A DNA stretch of 64,000 nucleotides from Gari tellinella (lineage: Eukaryota > Mollusca > Bivalvia > Cardiida > Psammobiidae), in contig OV277866.1 of assembly GCA_922989275.2 (NCBI GenBank), forward strand, positions 52,877,246 to 52,941,245. Reading direction: 5' to 3'. The notes beneath the pieces are model-generated. The model was not told where the DNA came from, searched no databases, and saw nothing but the letters and a program-made list of their open reading frames with translations. The translations under genes were made by a program, and so were the position numbers. This document shows positions 1 to 11,364 of this stretch, piece after piece. Every line of letters starts with the position of its first letter. Positions within the stretch are counted from its first letter, which is position 1.

Positions 1-189
1 ACTGATAAACGTCCGTCTCCCTCTACAAAAAAGGATGGTACTTTAGGGGCTTTATAAAGTTCTTTAAGTCGATACTTGAAAATTGCTAAAGATACAATAC
101 TTCAAATCAGAATACGAATATTACTAATAAGAATATAAATGTTACTACTAATAATACGAATGATACTAATACTTTTATTACTACTAATA

Positions 190-405
190 ATAATTATATG
201 AATACTACTCATAATAAAACGAATACGAATAGAAAAAATATATAATAATAATACGAATATGATTAATAATAATTATACGAATGGTGATAATAATAATATT
301 AATAATAATAGTAACAATAATACGAAAACTGATTATAATAATACGAATAAGATAATAATAATACAAATTAAAAAGATACGAAGACGATGATTTCAAAGCA
401 GAAGA
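190..405. repeat. AT-rich imperfect AAT/ACG microsatellite
   Basis: Irregular AATAAT units mixed with AATACGAAT. The long open stretch across it on the minus strand is isoleucine/tyrosine-rich low complexity, not a gene. Confidence 0.8.
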
Positions 406-463
406 CATCATGGCAGGTGAAGAGTTAATGGCTATAGTTTACATGAGTACAAAGCCAAACATA

Positions 464-635
464 CTACAGTCGAAACTCGATAATTAAACTCGCCTTATTT
501 CGAAAATATCCATATTTCATAGTAAAACTTGGCCAACTTTTCACTTGGAAATACGGGTATGTTTGACTAAAATCAAATTTAAGAAATACAGGTATGGTCG
601 ATTTGAGCGAGTTGGAAGTATCGAGTGTCGACTGT
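464..635. mobile_element. Fam-6 element
   Basis: Its ends are TACAGTCGAAACTCGATAAT and ATCGAGTGTCGACTGTA. Inside it carries GAAATACGGGTATGTTTGAC, also seen in the copies at 26 kb and 62 kb. Confidence 0.65.
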
Positions 636-1007
636 ATTTAGGAACACTGGATAAGAATTCATTTCCAAACAAACGCGTTGTTCATTACAAATAATGATGA
701 TCAAACGTTTAGCGTAATGTTTTCGACCACCAGACTAAGGCAGTTCAATGACCTTTGGTTGATTTTACCAAATGGTATATTTTTAGACATAAAATTTATG
801 CAGTAGTAATAAATCGTTCTATTGACCTCAAAACAATTAAACATGGCTGTATTGCACTTTTTCCATATGCCTAAAGGTATTGGTAAAAGTAGATAATATG
901 ATTTTTTTTCTTTCCAAATAAACACGTTTACGTTAAAACATTTATATCCATTGCAAACAGTTCCATGCCAGATCTGACACCGGCTCTCTTTTAATCAATC
1001 CGTCTAT
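636..1007. other. No recognised feature
   Basis: Unique-looking AT-rich DNA. Short open frames lack any family signature. Confidence 0.5.
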
Positions 1008-1008
1008 A

Positions 1009-1049
<41 letters not shown>

Positions 1050-1800
1050 CTTTTTTTCTCTCTATAAATATATCTTACTATCACTCTATGTCTCTCTCTC
1101 GCTGGTTTTCTCTAGTTCTCTATATATCTCTCTCATTCACTATCTCTCTCACTCTCTCTCTCTCTCACTCACTCTCTCTCTCTCATTCACTCTCAATCTT
1201 CCCTCTCTCTCTCTGTCCACTTTACTTACATTCCGTCGCTCGGTTCTTTTAACCCCTTGTCCCTACGATCATTCGCTGTAAATGTCACTATCTTCTGCAT
1301 TATTTCTTTCTTCTTCTTAGCTGTCTGAGTCTCTCTCTTTCTCACACTTACTCATTCAATTTCTTCTCTTTCTGCCTATCCTTCTCATCCTTCACACAGT
1401 CGTTCACTATCTCCAAACACCTGTCTCTCCATATGTATATCTCTTTTTCTCTCTCACTCATTCACTTACTCTCTCTCTCTCTTACGCTAACTAACTCTCT
1501 CTCTCTCTCTTCTATTCTTCCCTCCTTCACTCACTACCTCTAAACCCCCTCTCTCCATATGTATCTCTCTGTCTCTCTCTCACTCACTCTCTCTGTCTCT
1601 CTCTTTCTCGCTCACTAACTCAATCACTCACTCACTTTCTCTCTCTCTCGTATATCCTTCCCTCCTTCACTCAGTAACTCATTATCTCTAAATCCCTCTC
1701 TCCCCATATGTCTCTCTCTCTCTCTCACTCGTTCACTCGTTCACTCTTTCTTTTCTCTCTCTCTCTCTCTCTCTCATTCACTCACTCCTCTCCACCACCT
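1008..1800. repeat. Long CT-rich polypyrimidine tract
   Basis: About 800 nt of CT dinucleotide runs mixed with CTCACT and ATATGTATCTCT units; one strand is almost pure pyrimidine. It could adopt triplex (H-DNA) structures. Confidence 0.85.
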
Positions 1801-2590
1801 CATTCTCCTCTTAATCTGGTCTAATATTCCCGGCAACTTTCCTCTATTTATGACAATAACTGAACAATCTTTACTCCCATAACAGCGCCATCTCACCCGG
1901 CAACTTGCTATTTTTTGAAGCAGAAAAAAATAGCTTCACACAAAAGAGCTATTCAGGCGGTTTTATTATTCAACTCTATTTGGATAGACAATATTGATGG
2001 GTGACGGACAGTAATCTTTATGCTTAAAAAGATGGGCATATATGGCGATAAGAGAAAATTTATGTATGAGCAATTTGTAGGGGATTGCGTCTAATTGAGT
2101 TTCGACTTTGCAAACAGCCATTTTCATCACAGTTCCTGATCCCACTCGTGCCGCCATGAGCCCCTTTAATGCCAAAGCGTTCCAAACTCATATTCTTTGA
2201 TTCACTCGATATTAACTTGTTATTGTTCATGATGGGATGGCGTCCTTATCTATAGTTTTAAACTTGGTCCAATTTTATCGAAAATAGTCAGAAATGGCAC
2301 GTTATTTTATTTTGATCCCCCTCACAACGATTCGTGACGAATTGGCCACGGCTGATATGCAAATGTGTTTTTATCGGCGAGGATGGATTTTAAAAACTAA
2401 TACGGCTCTTATGTTTGCGTCGATTGGTCTTCGATCGTTTTGTTAATGGTGGTCGTTTTGTATTTAGAAGCATTTAAATGGGAAATATTCGCCGGGACAA
2501 ATAGCTTGGAATGCCTTCTTTAGTATCGGAGGGAGTTCGGTGGCTAGACAATTTAATGTTGTGTTTTACGGGGTTTTACCTCTGCAGGGG
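1801..2590. other. No recognised gene
   Basis: Single-copy-looking sequence with an isolated Fam-2 end-like string near 2590 (GGGGTTAACCATTTCGCTGC). Confidence 0.4.
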
Positions 2591-2641
2591 TTAACCATTT
2601 CGCTGCTGTAATATCGTCATCTGAAAAAAATGACGTCTGCT

Positions 2642-2852
2642 TTAACCCCTTCGCTGCCATGACGTCATCAACAAGTGTCGTCTGCGTTTTTTTCTAAAAT
2701 AAATTTTTTTAAGTATTTTGACTTACGAAATATGAAATTAAGTGTCAAACAGTTTTGATCCTGATCAGACGCCGCTTTACGCGGCGTCTGATCAGGATCC
2801 AAGCTGTTTGTTAAAAACCAGTATAGTCGGGGTAAGGCAGTGAAGGGGTTAA
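2642..2852. mobile_element. Fam-2 element, 211 bp, TTAA-bounded
   Basis: Begins TTAACCCCTTCGCTGCC and ends GGCAGTGAAGGGGTTAA, with a class I hairpin centred near 2784. TTAA duplication with CCC/GGG ends is the piggyBac signature. Confidence 0.8.
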
Positions 2853-3651
2853 TCTATCAAATATGGATTTACATTTTGATTGAAGAAACATAGATACGTG
2901 TGTAAAAACATTCTGGATCTAGATCATACGCAGAGTTACTCGGCGTCTTATCTGGACCCAAACTGTTTGAAAATGTTTGCCAAGCGGTGCTCATTTTAAG
3001 GACTAATCAAATTAATGTTGGAATTTTCAAGCACCGAGGAGAGAATAGGCTGGGGGTAAAACGTAAGACCGAAACTGATCTGTAGAAGATTTTTGTATCA
3101 TAAATGTATTATAGCAATAAAGTGTTCAGAAGTAATACGAGTGACATTTACAGCTGTATGGGTGCCTTTGTAAAACAATGGAACATTCATTATTCTTAAT
3201 TTTTAAACGCACACAAAGCGCAAATGCAGTGCAATAAAATGTAAAAAAATAACGCGTTTGTATTCGAATGATATTTCAACCTTTCTGGTAGAAGGTTTGA
3301 GCCTGATCCGTTACCCGGCGTCTGATCTGACTCCAGACTGTTTGCAATGCACATAAATTTTAAGAATATTGGGAAAGATTAACGTCTTCCCCATTGTTGC
3401 ATTTACAAAAACTTAAGACCCAGATGAGACGCCAAGTTACCTACAGTTCCATCGGAATCAAATCCGGTTGACACTCTGTTGATTTTTCCTGGAAAGATTA
3501 AGATGATGCCATGACCGAAAAATGATTGCATGTATGTTTCTAAAACAGAAAATTGTCGCAGACAAAATAATGTTGCAGAGAGATAATAGTTTTAGCAGAC
3601 TACCGATGGTTAAGTGCAAACTATTACATTGAGTCAGTTGCAAGGTGGGCA

Positions 3652-3866
3652 TACAGTGGAGAAAACGTTATTCTTCCCCAATAAACGCGTTTACGAAAAA
3701 AAACTATTATTTCTATTGTAAACAGTTTTGAGCCAGATCAGACTTGTTTGCCACCAAGAAAACACATATTATCATAATTTACCAAAAGTTGTACTTTCTA
3801 CGTTTTAGTGATTTGCGTTTGCGTTTCGTTTGCGTTTAGACGGGAAATAATAACGTATTCTATACT
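3652..3866 (+). mobile_element. Fam-1 element with deleted hairpin
   Basis: The copy has both ends, but the central palindrome collapses from GATCAGAC directly to TTGTTTGCC, as if the hairpin was lost by slippage. Confidence 0.7.
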
Positions 3867-4139
3867 GATACAGAAAGGTCACAGAAAGATGAGCATCACG
3901 GGAGGTAGTATAAGGTTTGATGATGTAATAACACGTGCAATGAAGATTGCAATTTAATACTAATATAAATCAGAATTACATGAAATAAAATGATATCTTT
4001 GTTTGATTGGTTTGGCTCGTGTCTATAGGAGAAAATTGTAAATAATATAACTGTATACTAAATTCGATAATCCCTTCACTATCAAGAGGTTTGTCATCTG
4101 CTTAAAACAATTGTCGTCTGCCTTTATTTCGGAAATTCG

Positions 4140-4389
4140 TACAGTGGAGAATCTGTTATTCTTTCCCAATAAACGCGTTTACGCTAAAACTATTATTTGC
4201 AGTGCAAACAGTTTGGAGCCAGATCAGACGCCGGGTAACCCGGCGTCTGATCAGGCTCCAAACTGTTTGCCACCAAGATAAACAAGAATTATCAGAATTG
4301 TCCAAAAGTTGTTCTTTTCTACGTTTTAGTGCTTTGCGTTTGCGTACGTTTGCGTTTAAACGGGAAAGAATAACAGATTCTCCACTGTA
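4140..4389 (+). mobile_element. Fam-1 element, 250 bp, complete
   Basis: TA-flanked with perfect TACAGTGGAGAATCTGTTAT ends and a class I hairpin with GGGTAACCC at its tip (4203-4269). It serves as a reference copy, nearly identical to those at 48114 and 50579. Confidence 0.88.
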
Positions 4390-4404
4390 GGTGTTTGGCT
4401 GAGG

Positions 4405-6690
4405 AATCATTGAATTGAGTGTCAAACAGTGGTAATACTTTTGTTATTTGCTGATGATATGGTAATTCTTGGGGATTCACCTGGAAATTTACAAAACAGT
4501 CTCAATCTATTGAATACCTATTGTAACAAATGGAGCTTAGAGGTGAACCTCACGAAAACTAAAGTGATGGTGTTTAGAAAAAGGGGCAGACTTTTAGAAC
4601 ACGAAGTATTTACATATAATGATTGTGATTTACATAGATACTTTATTCAGTACAAAAGACATCGGCTTATTATTATTATTATTTATTATTATACCCGATT
4701 TATATAGCGCTCTTTTCACACAGGAGTTGTGCGTTCAAAAGCGCTTATCAGTACACAGTTGCTATATACATATAATTATGGTCATGACAATGGTGGAACA
4801 GTAATATGTAATGATCTCTATTAAAGATAGTGCGATGCATCGAAAAGTAGTTGCAAAGTGTAAACTTTTAAGTGTAGAATTTTGACTTGTAAACGTTTAT
4901 ACCAGAGAGAAATGAAAAGCTTTTCGAACTAAAGATTTAGATGACTAGCAAATCAAAAGGAAACTATGGCTATACTATACAACCTGTTTGCTATACATCA
5001 ACTAGGCACATATACTGTACAAGTAAAGCAGAGGTGAAACAAAAATAGAGCAGTCTTGTATTAAGCGGCCACGAAATAGGAAACACATTGGTCGACCTAG
5101 ATTCAACTTATTGAACCCAGGCGACGGCCATATTCGTCCTGAACGAACACTATAAAATATTAGCATTTCACTTTTTCCATACAGATATAGGAGACCTAGA
5201 CCAGAGGGCCTGTTTAAGATGCAGTGTCTGTCATTTTGCTTTGCCGTTTGACTATGAAAAGTACCCCTTTATGCAAAACACTGCAGATCCAGAGCAGGGG
5301 GGCTCAAACATGAGTCCCCTGGGCAGGATCAGCACTGTCCGCATATTTACAATCCAATTTAGCTATGAGGAATACGCTTTCCTGCCCGCATCGTGTGAAC
5401 CTCGAACAGTTGGATCGAAAATGCATTATAGTGCAACTATGAGGAGCTTACGATTCCTATGCGGATAACGTAAACATACAAACTTATAATATAATGATAA
5501 TGATTGTGATTTGGAAGTTGTAAATAATTTCAACTACTTCGGAACGATTTTTAATTATACTGGTTCCTTTGTTCACAACCAAGAACAGCTGATAGGCAAA
5601 TCCCTGTCGGATTTGAATATGTTAATAATAAATTTTAAAAAAAAACTTAAATCAAAACCAAACATTCTTTGTCAATTATTTGACTCATTTGTAGGGTCAA
5701 TTCTAAGATATTCTTCTGAAATTTGGGGGTACAGTAAGTCAAAAGAAATTGAAAGAGTTCATCTGAAGTTTTGTAAATCTGTTTTGAATGTTAGAACAAG
5801 TGCAGCTACAGTTGGGTACATGGGGAATTGGGTAGGTATCCTTTATGTATAAAAAAATATATGTGAATATTCTCAAATACTAATTGAAACTATTAAAAAT
5901 TGACTGTATGTAAGCTTTGTTATTAAGAATGTATTGCAGGACGTAAATGCTGTTTGTCAAATGTTAAAAAAAAAGCTTGGTCAAAACGGATTTGAATACG
6001 TATGGCAACAACAAGCTTCTATAGATGATAAATCGTTTATTGTTAAAATCGAAAAGCGTCTAAGATAAAGCTAACAGCGCCTTTTTAAATTTGTTTAACA
6101 ATACTTAAACTACGTTTGGCTATGAAGGTTACTTAGATAATTTGTCATATGATTTGAGACATTTTATTACAAAAATTAGATTGTCAGCACATGCTCTGCA
6201 ACTTCAAACTGGACGATGATAGGAATAGAATTCAACGAGCTGAAATATATTGTATATACATGTATTGTGTTAATAATGATATTGAAGATGAACATCACTT
6301 TATTTTAAAATGCCCATGTTATTTAGAGCTATTATCAAATACCAAATATGGCTAATTTCCTAGAACTTCTTCAAACTAATGATAGAGATGTGTTGTGTTA
6401 GCTGGCAAAAAACTTGACGTTTGCCTTTATACAACGGATCTCTATGCCATATGACGTTTAAATCTTCCTCTTAAAATGATCTTAATATTATTATAATACT
6501 GAAATAGAAAAAATAGTGTACGCATTGCGTATTTAGTGACTTTTGACTAATATTAACTAAAACAGTTATTACCAACAGTAATTACTTGAATTTAATTGAA
6601 TATGACATAATTATTATTTAATGTTTTAAGATGATGTACTTATGTACACGTCTGAATAAAATATATTCTGTTCTGTTCTTTTGCCCTTTC
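4405..6690 (+). pseudogene. Broken LINE reverse-transcriptase remnant with 3' tail
   Basis: The first part (4429-4631) encodes FADDMVILGDSPGN and a following thumb-like stretch; the second (5499-5852) continues with FNYFGTIFNYTGSF and RYSSEIWGYSKSKEIERVH. An insertion at 4632-5498 separates them. Beyond 5850 the frame decays, but short matches such as HFILKCPCYLEL around 6295-6330 resemble the terminal zinc cluster. The 3' end is AATAAA followed by TTCTG repeats near 6655-6680. It belongs to a different lineage from the intact LINE. Confidence 0.75.
4632..5498 (-). mobile_element. Retroposon inserted into LINE remnant, with 14-bp target duplication
   Basis: The segment is bracketed by direct repeats AATGATTGTGATTT at 4618-4631 and 5499-5512. 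Removing it and one repeat restores the surrounding reading frame. On the minus strand it ends GCGCTATATAAATC, a TAA-rich run and AATAAA, which suggests a 3' end of a SINE or truncated LINE in that orientation. It holds no recognisable protein. Confidence 0.6.
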
Positions 6691-6744
6691 TGAAAATCGG
6701 TTACAGCTAAGTAGTTTATCGGAATATTGGGGGGAGGGGGGGTT

Positions 6745-6868
6745 CTATTTCAAAAGAGTTTACCCCCATAACCGAACCACAAATATATTCTTTACTTTGT
6801 ATACATAACCCCATGCTGTATATCATATACCTGGGTGAAATAAAGTTATGTTCTGTTCTGTTCTGGAA
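6745..6868 (+). mobile_element. Second LINE 3' end with TTCTG tail
   Basis: The stretch ends in GAAATAAAG then TTCTG repeats (6848-6867). This is the same tail type as the remnant that ends near 6680, so it is probably an independent, severely 5'-truncated copy of the same family. Confidence 0.5.
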
Positions 6869-7167
6869 AATAAACTCAGACATAAAGTATTGCATGTATT
6901 TTACAGTCGATTGTTTACCGCATGTTCATTAAAACAAAACAAAAACACATGTTTCATGAAAGCAAACGTATAAATTGAATATTGTCATTATCAATTTACA
7001 GCTGCCTATCATTTGTAAACGAGATATTGGCAAATAGAGTAGATCCAGACGAGATGTCGTAATAAGCAGCATTTTACCAGGGTCTACACTGTGTGCTATT
7101 TCAAATGAAATGTTCTGTCATTTGAACAAGCACTGCACTGTTTTAAATAATCTTGCAAATGTATAAA

Positions 7168-7506
7168 GTGTTCCCTCTCTACAACCACTCCCAATGGGAA
7201 ACATATATTGTGTGTTGTTCGGGGGAGTTGTTGTAGGGAGGGAAAATGAATACCCTAAGAATGCTGAGCATGGTTTCTTTTAATTTGCAAACAGTTAGAC
7301 CTTGGTTCAAACTGTATGTCACTCGTCTGTATTTTCTTCTGATCAATTGTCTAATAGACAACTGAGAAAAAAGCAGCAAACGGCAATTTCAAGCAGACGA
7401 TAGCTGTGAAAGCGTGAGATATAATCGTCTTGTTTTGAAGAACATCGGCATGCATTTTTGTAAGGAAGGAATTGTTGTTCAGAGGGCCGTTGTAGAGAGG
7501 GAGCAT
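7168..7506. mobile_element. Fam-7 element
   Basis: Begins GTGTTCCCTCTCTACAACC and ends GTTGTAGAGAGGGAGCA. It has sub-terminal CCCAATGGGA and a partly deleted class I hairpin near 7287-7315. Confidence 0.65.
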
Positions 7507-7864
7507 TGTTTCTGTAATGAAATCGTCCGGCACACACATGGAGAGAGCTCGTTGCAATATCCAGGCATAAATGTTAAAGCACTTATACCCAGTGGAGTCT
7601 TCCATGTTTATATACTCAAACGCAATTAAAACGCACCAATCTTAAAATAGGAATATTTTTCCAACTAGGTTTAGTATTTAACCAAGCTTACAGGGGTGTA
7701 GCTAGCCCTGTGTGCATGTGGATTCACAGTTGACCTAGGGGCTTCGGGGGCATGCTCCACCGGAAAATGTTGAAAAAATGGCGCATTCTGGTGCATTCTA
7801 GGCTTTACGAGGGGCCTTATTTAGAACTGGAAAAAGAGATTTAGAAGTTCGAAATTCAACACTT

Positions 7865-8400
7865 TAATAACATACTCAACCATAGTGACGAATACAGTTG
7901 TCATTTACAAATAATGACCAGTACGAACACTAGTCCTTTACAAACAGTGCATACCCTGGTCAAACTGAGAGGGTTTATTCAGGAGCTCTCTGATCAAGGT
8001 CTGCACTGTTTGAAATTGTGCAGTATATTTATTGAAAAAACCCTTAAGTACTGCAGACATTACTCTGACGTAGAACTTAACATACACCATACTCAACCAT
8101 AGCGACCAGTATAATTTTCATGTACAACCAGTGACGAGTACGTACACTAGTCCTAGGCAACAGTATAGACCCTGGTCAGAGGGCTTCATTTTTTTGCCGT
8201 TTACCTATAGAAACAATCCTAAATTTCAGGATAAAAATTCAACACTTATTCATGCAGTAGACATTACTCTGACGTAGTACTTAACATGATAGTCAACCCT
8301 GGCGACGAGTTTACTTTCCCTTTATTTTACAACCAGTGATGAGTACGTACACTAGTTCTTTGCAAACAATGTGGATCTTGGTCAGTTTAATGAATTTTAA
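7865..8400. repeat. About 210-bp unit repeated three times
   Basis: CATACTCAACCATAG.GACGA recurs at about 7872 and 8090, with a diverged third copy at 8288. Each unit carries ACACTAGTCC and a class I-like ACAGTG..CCTGGTCA arm. Confidence 0.65.
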
Positions 8401-8934
8401 TAAGGCCAATATGTGCTTCCGTTGTTGTTATTTTTAATCTGACCATCGCCTAGCACCTTGAATTTTTTTTATCGTTTTCTGAACTATGTTGCATCTATTT
8501 TAAAAAACAGAAACATTTTTTAATGCTTACTACATCTATTTGATTTGGGGTGTATGTTTACAATAACATATAGAAATCTTCGCTTCAAAATATGAAACCC
8601 TAGATCTACCTCACTTTTAGTCATTATTAAAACCTAGCGTCACACAAAAACGCATTATTTTTCAATGTTAACATTTCTCCGAAATGTAAAGTTTTTGAGT
8701 TTAAAACTCGGAGAACAGCACTTTAAAATGAATGATGTCCTTGGTAAAACAAAGCTGCAAAAACGCTATTTTTCTCGACTGTTGAGGATCACTGCCTTAC
8801 AGAATTTGCCTCTAACCAAGTTGAAACTTTCTGAGTTTTATAACATTTCAATGATAATCTTCGTTCCGTTGTTGGTTTCTGCCTCATATATATATAGAAA
8901 AAATACATATTAGATCTTGATCTCTTTCTAGAAG

Positions 8935-8972
8935 TGGATCTTTTTTTTCTTTTTTTTTCTTTTTTTTTACCA
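8935..8972. repeat. Poly-T tract
   Basis: T-runs broken by single C residues; possibly the tail of a lost retroposon on the minus strand. Confidence 0.6.
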
Positions 8973-9330
8973 GTATCATGTGGATTCAGCTGCGTACTCG
9001 CGTATGGGTAGCTACGCGCCTGGCTTATGTCTTGCATAGGTACACACTGCTAATGTTTTTTTGTTTGTTATGTAACAACACAATGACGTCAACGTGCCGT
9101 CCGTGCAAATGCCCGTATTTGTATTATCAGTGTAGTATTCATGTGTATTGATTCGTTTTAGGCCTAAAATAAACTTCTGTCTATACACGAATAAAAAGCC
9201 GCGAAAATTAGATACCAACGTCAAAGTTCTGGGACATTTAAATGACGCCCAACGTCAACGTCATCCTTACATCATGATTTAACAGCAATATAACGCAACA
9301 TCACATTCAGCTAGAGTGACTTCAACGACA

Positions 9331-9365
9331 GTTATTGGCTACAAACGACATTTGTAGCCAATAAC
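9331..9365. repeat. Perfect 15-bp stem hairpin
   Basis: GTTATTGGCTACAAA and its exact complement are separated by five bases (CGACA). It sits just upstream of the transposase fossil. Confidence 0.75.
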
Positions 9366-9371
9366 GACATC

Positions 9372-9600
9372 AATATTCTTCAATGGCTGGCATTTTTACC
9401 TGATCTGAACCAATTGAGTACATTTGGGACCAGTTTGGACGTCGTGTGTACAACGGCGTTTTGCAATTTTAGAGCCGTCATGATGTGATTGACTCACTAG
9501 TTCAGGAATGGAATGGTATTCCACAATACCGAATACAGCGTGTGTTCCGCCGTAAACGATCCGGTCTTGCCAGGCCGTTGTTAATGAAGTGGATAGTCTT
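9372..9600 (+). pseudogene. Tc1/mariner transposase C-terminus remnant
   Basis: In translation the segment reads LQWLAFLPDLN then, after a one-base deletion at 9410, PIEYIWDQFGRRVYNG. After an in-frame TAG it continues VIDSLVQEWNGIPQYRIQRV. PDLNPIE.IWD is the classical motif near the third catalytic acid of Tc1 transposases, and EWN.IPQ lies downstream in the same family. It is broken by a frameshift and a stop, so it is a fossil. Confidence 0.8.
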
Positions 9601-9668
9601 ACCAGAATCTTAAATTTGTGACTTTTGAAATTCGACCTGTCTTGTTTAAGACATTACTTTGTAGAACT

Positions 9669-9978
9669 TACAGTACTGAATCTTATTAAATTAAATTGAT
9701 AATCGCAAGCGAATTGCCATAAAATTGCCATCGAATCGCCATCGAATCGGGCGCTTCAAAAAGCAAACCGTGTGCTTGAGTCGTTTTACGCAATTTTTCC
9801 GAAGCGGTTGTGACAAAAATGGAATCGAAAAACATTAACGAAGATAGATTTGCAAATATTAGTGAGATACACAATTCAGGCAAACCTAACGCGTTAATTG
9901 CCTTGGAAACTATGCGAATTGCCATCGAATTGCAAGCGAATCGCAAAAATTGTTAATTTAATAAGGTTCAGTACTGTA
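9669..9978 (+). mobile_element. MITE with TA target and CAGTACTGAA ends, 310 bp
   Basis: The left end CAGTACTGAATCTTATTAAA is matched in reverse by the right end. Internal sub-repeats of GCGAATTGCCATCGAAT lie near both ends. TA flanks suggest a Tc1/mariner-like origin. Confidence 0.7.
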
Positions 9979-10104
9979 CCATGAATTTTATAGGTACTGT
10001 TGTGACACTATGTGTTAAAATGCTTCACCATTGTCTTATTAAAAAGAAATTTCAAAAGTCCTTTCACAGAAACAAATTAACTAAGCTTTTACGGCTGGTG
10101 CGTT

Positions 10105-10310
10105 TTCATTGCGTTTGAGTATATATTGGATTACCCGGTAGTCCATATTTTATCAAAGGGATGCCTGGTTAAACTTTTCATTTTCATTTTGTTTTATATT
10201 GAAATTCCTATCAGCAAACAGAGCATAATGCGGCGTCTGGTCAGAGTCTACACTGTTTGCCTATGTCCCATATATGGGATCGTGGGCACAATTGGGTAAA
10301 AGCACAAACC
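10105..10310. mobile_element. Fam-4 element, degraded
   Basis: Contains GGATGCCTGGTTAAA, TATCAGCAAACAG, half of the class I hairpin and CCCATATATGGGATCGTGGG, in the order seen in the complete copy at 44314. Confidence 0.6.
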
Positions 10311-10629
10311 AATACTACATTGTATGAAACCTCGACGTTTTTCTCTCTCTAAACACGCGTTTGTGCTCAAAATACTCATGTTGTATTATCAAGTAGTATT
10401 GACTTCATTTCACTGTATCGCTTTTGTGTATAACTTGATATTATTGAAAGGGACAGAATGGCGTTCCCCACTGCATCGGAGCTCAAGACCTGGGAATATT
10501 TAAAGGGAAATAACTGCACATGAGTAGGACTCTACGACATTGTTGCTGGTAGCTGATATTCTCCCTTAGAATCATAGAACAACTTAGAGTCATTATACAG
10601 AGAGTGTCAATCTCTACATTGTATCATAA

Positions 10630-10850
10630 CATCGTTAACCCATACACTGTCTTACCCAGGGTAAAATGGTATAACGCATTATCTATGTAAATGTGTTCCA
10701 ACTCACTGAGCCCTAGTGACGCATTTATGCGTCCTTTACCAAATGTGTGCCTGTGAATAGTACACTTGTCAAATGCAAACAGTCCCTGATCAGAGGGCTC
10801 CTGCAGGAGCCATCTGATCAGGAACTTCAATGTTTGTCGTTTTGAAATTT
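10630..10850. mobile_element. TTAA-type MITE with GGGCTCC hairpin variant
   Basis: Starts GTTAACCCATACACTG. The central hairpin is GCAAACAGTCCCTGATCAGA with GGGCTCCTGCAGGAGCC at its tip, a class I relative also seen at 47578. Confidence 0.55.
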
Positions 10851-11364
10851 ATAACAAAAACCAACCCGATATAGTCTGAAATAGACCAGCCTTTATTGCA
10901 AGCTGGAATTGTCCATTGGAAGTCTCAGGGGATAATGAGGAAATGAGTACCTCAACAGATATGTGGGTAGTTTAAACATATTTATTTGCATAATAACATG
11001 TGCAAAGGGATTGGGCTACAAGTTATTACAACATTATCAATGGCCCTTTCCCTAGATATATACAAAACAGTGGCATAGCATAATAAAGTAGAAATTACAA
11101 TAGTTACTTTGTTAGAATAGCAATCGATGGCACAACCGGGTGATGTTTATACTCATTTACATTAATACAAATTGTTTAACGATTTTCAAAAAAAAGTTGT
11201 AATCGACTATATAGTCCTTGTATCCAGTAAAGTGTTTAATAGGATAAGTAGGATAAGTTTCAAATACTCTTTGAGGTACAACTTAATGGCAAAATATTGG
11301 TTTTAGAGTGCCACCGGTTAAACTAAAGCAAAGCAACATAACTATATATAACAATAGCATAAAC

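Noticed and set aside
1008..1800. CT tract as a GAGA-type promoter for a plus-strand gene
   Set aside because: No gene follows within several kb and the tract is simple-sequence DNA.
5241..5468. 75-codon frame inside the inserted retroposon
   Set aside because: No family signature, and it falls entirely within the transposed segment.
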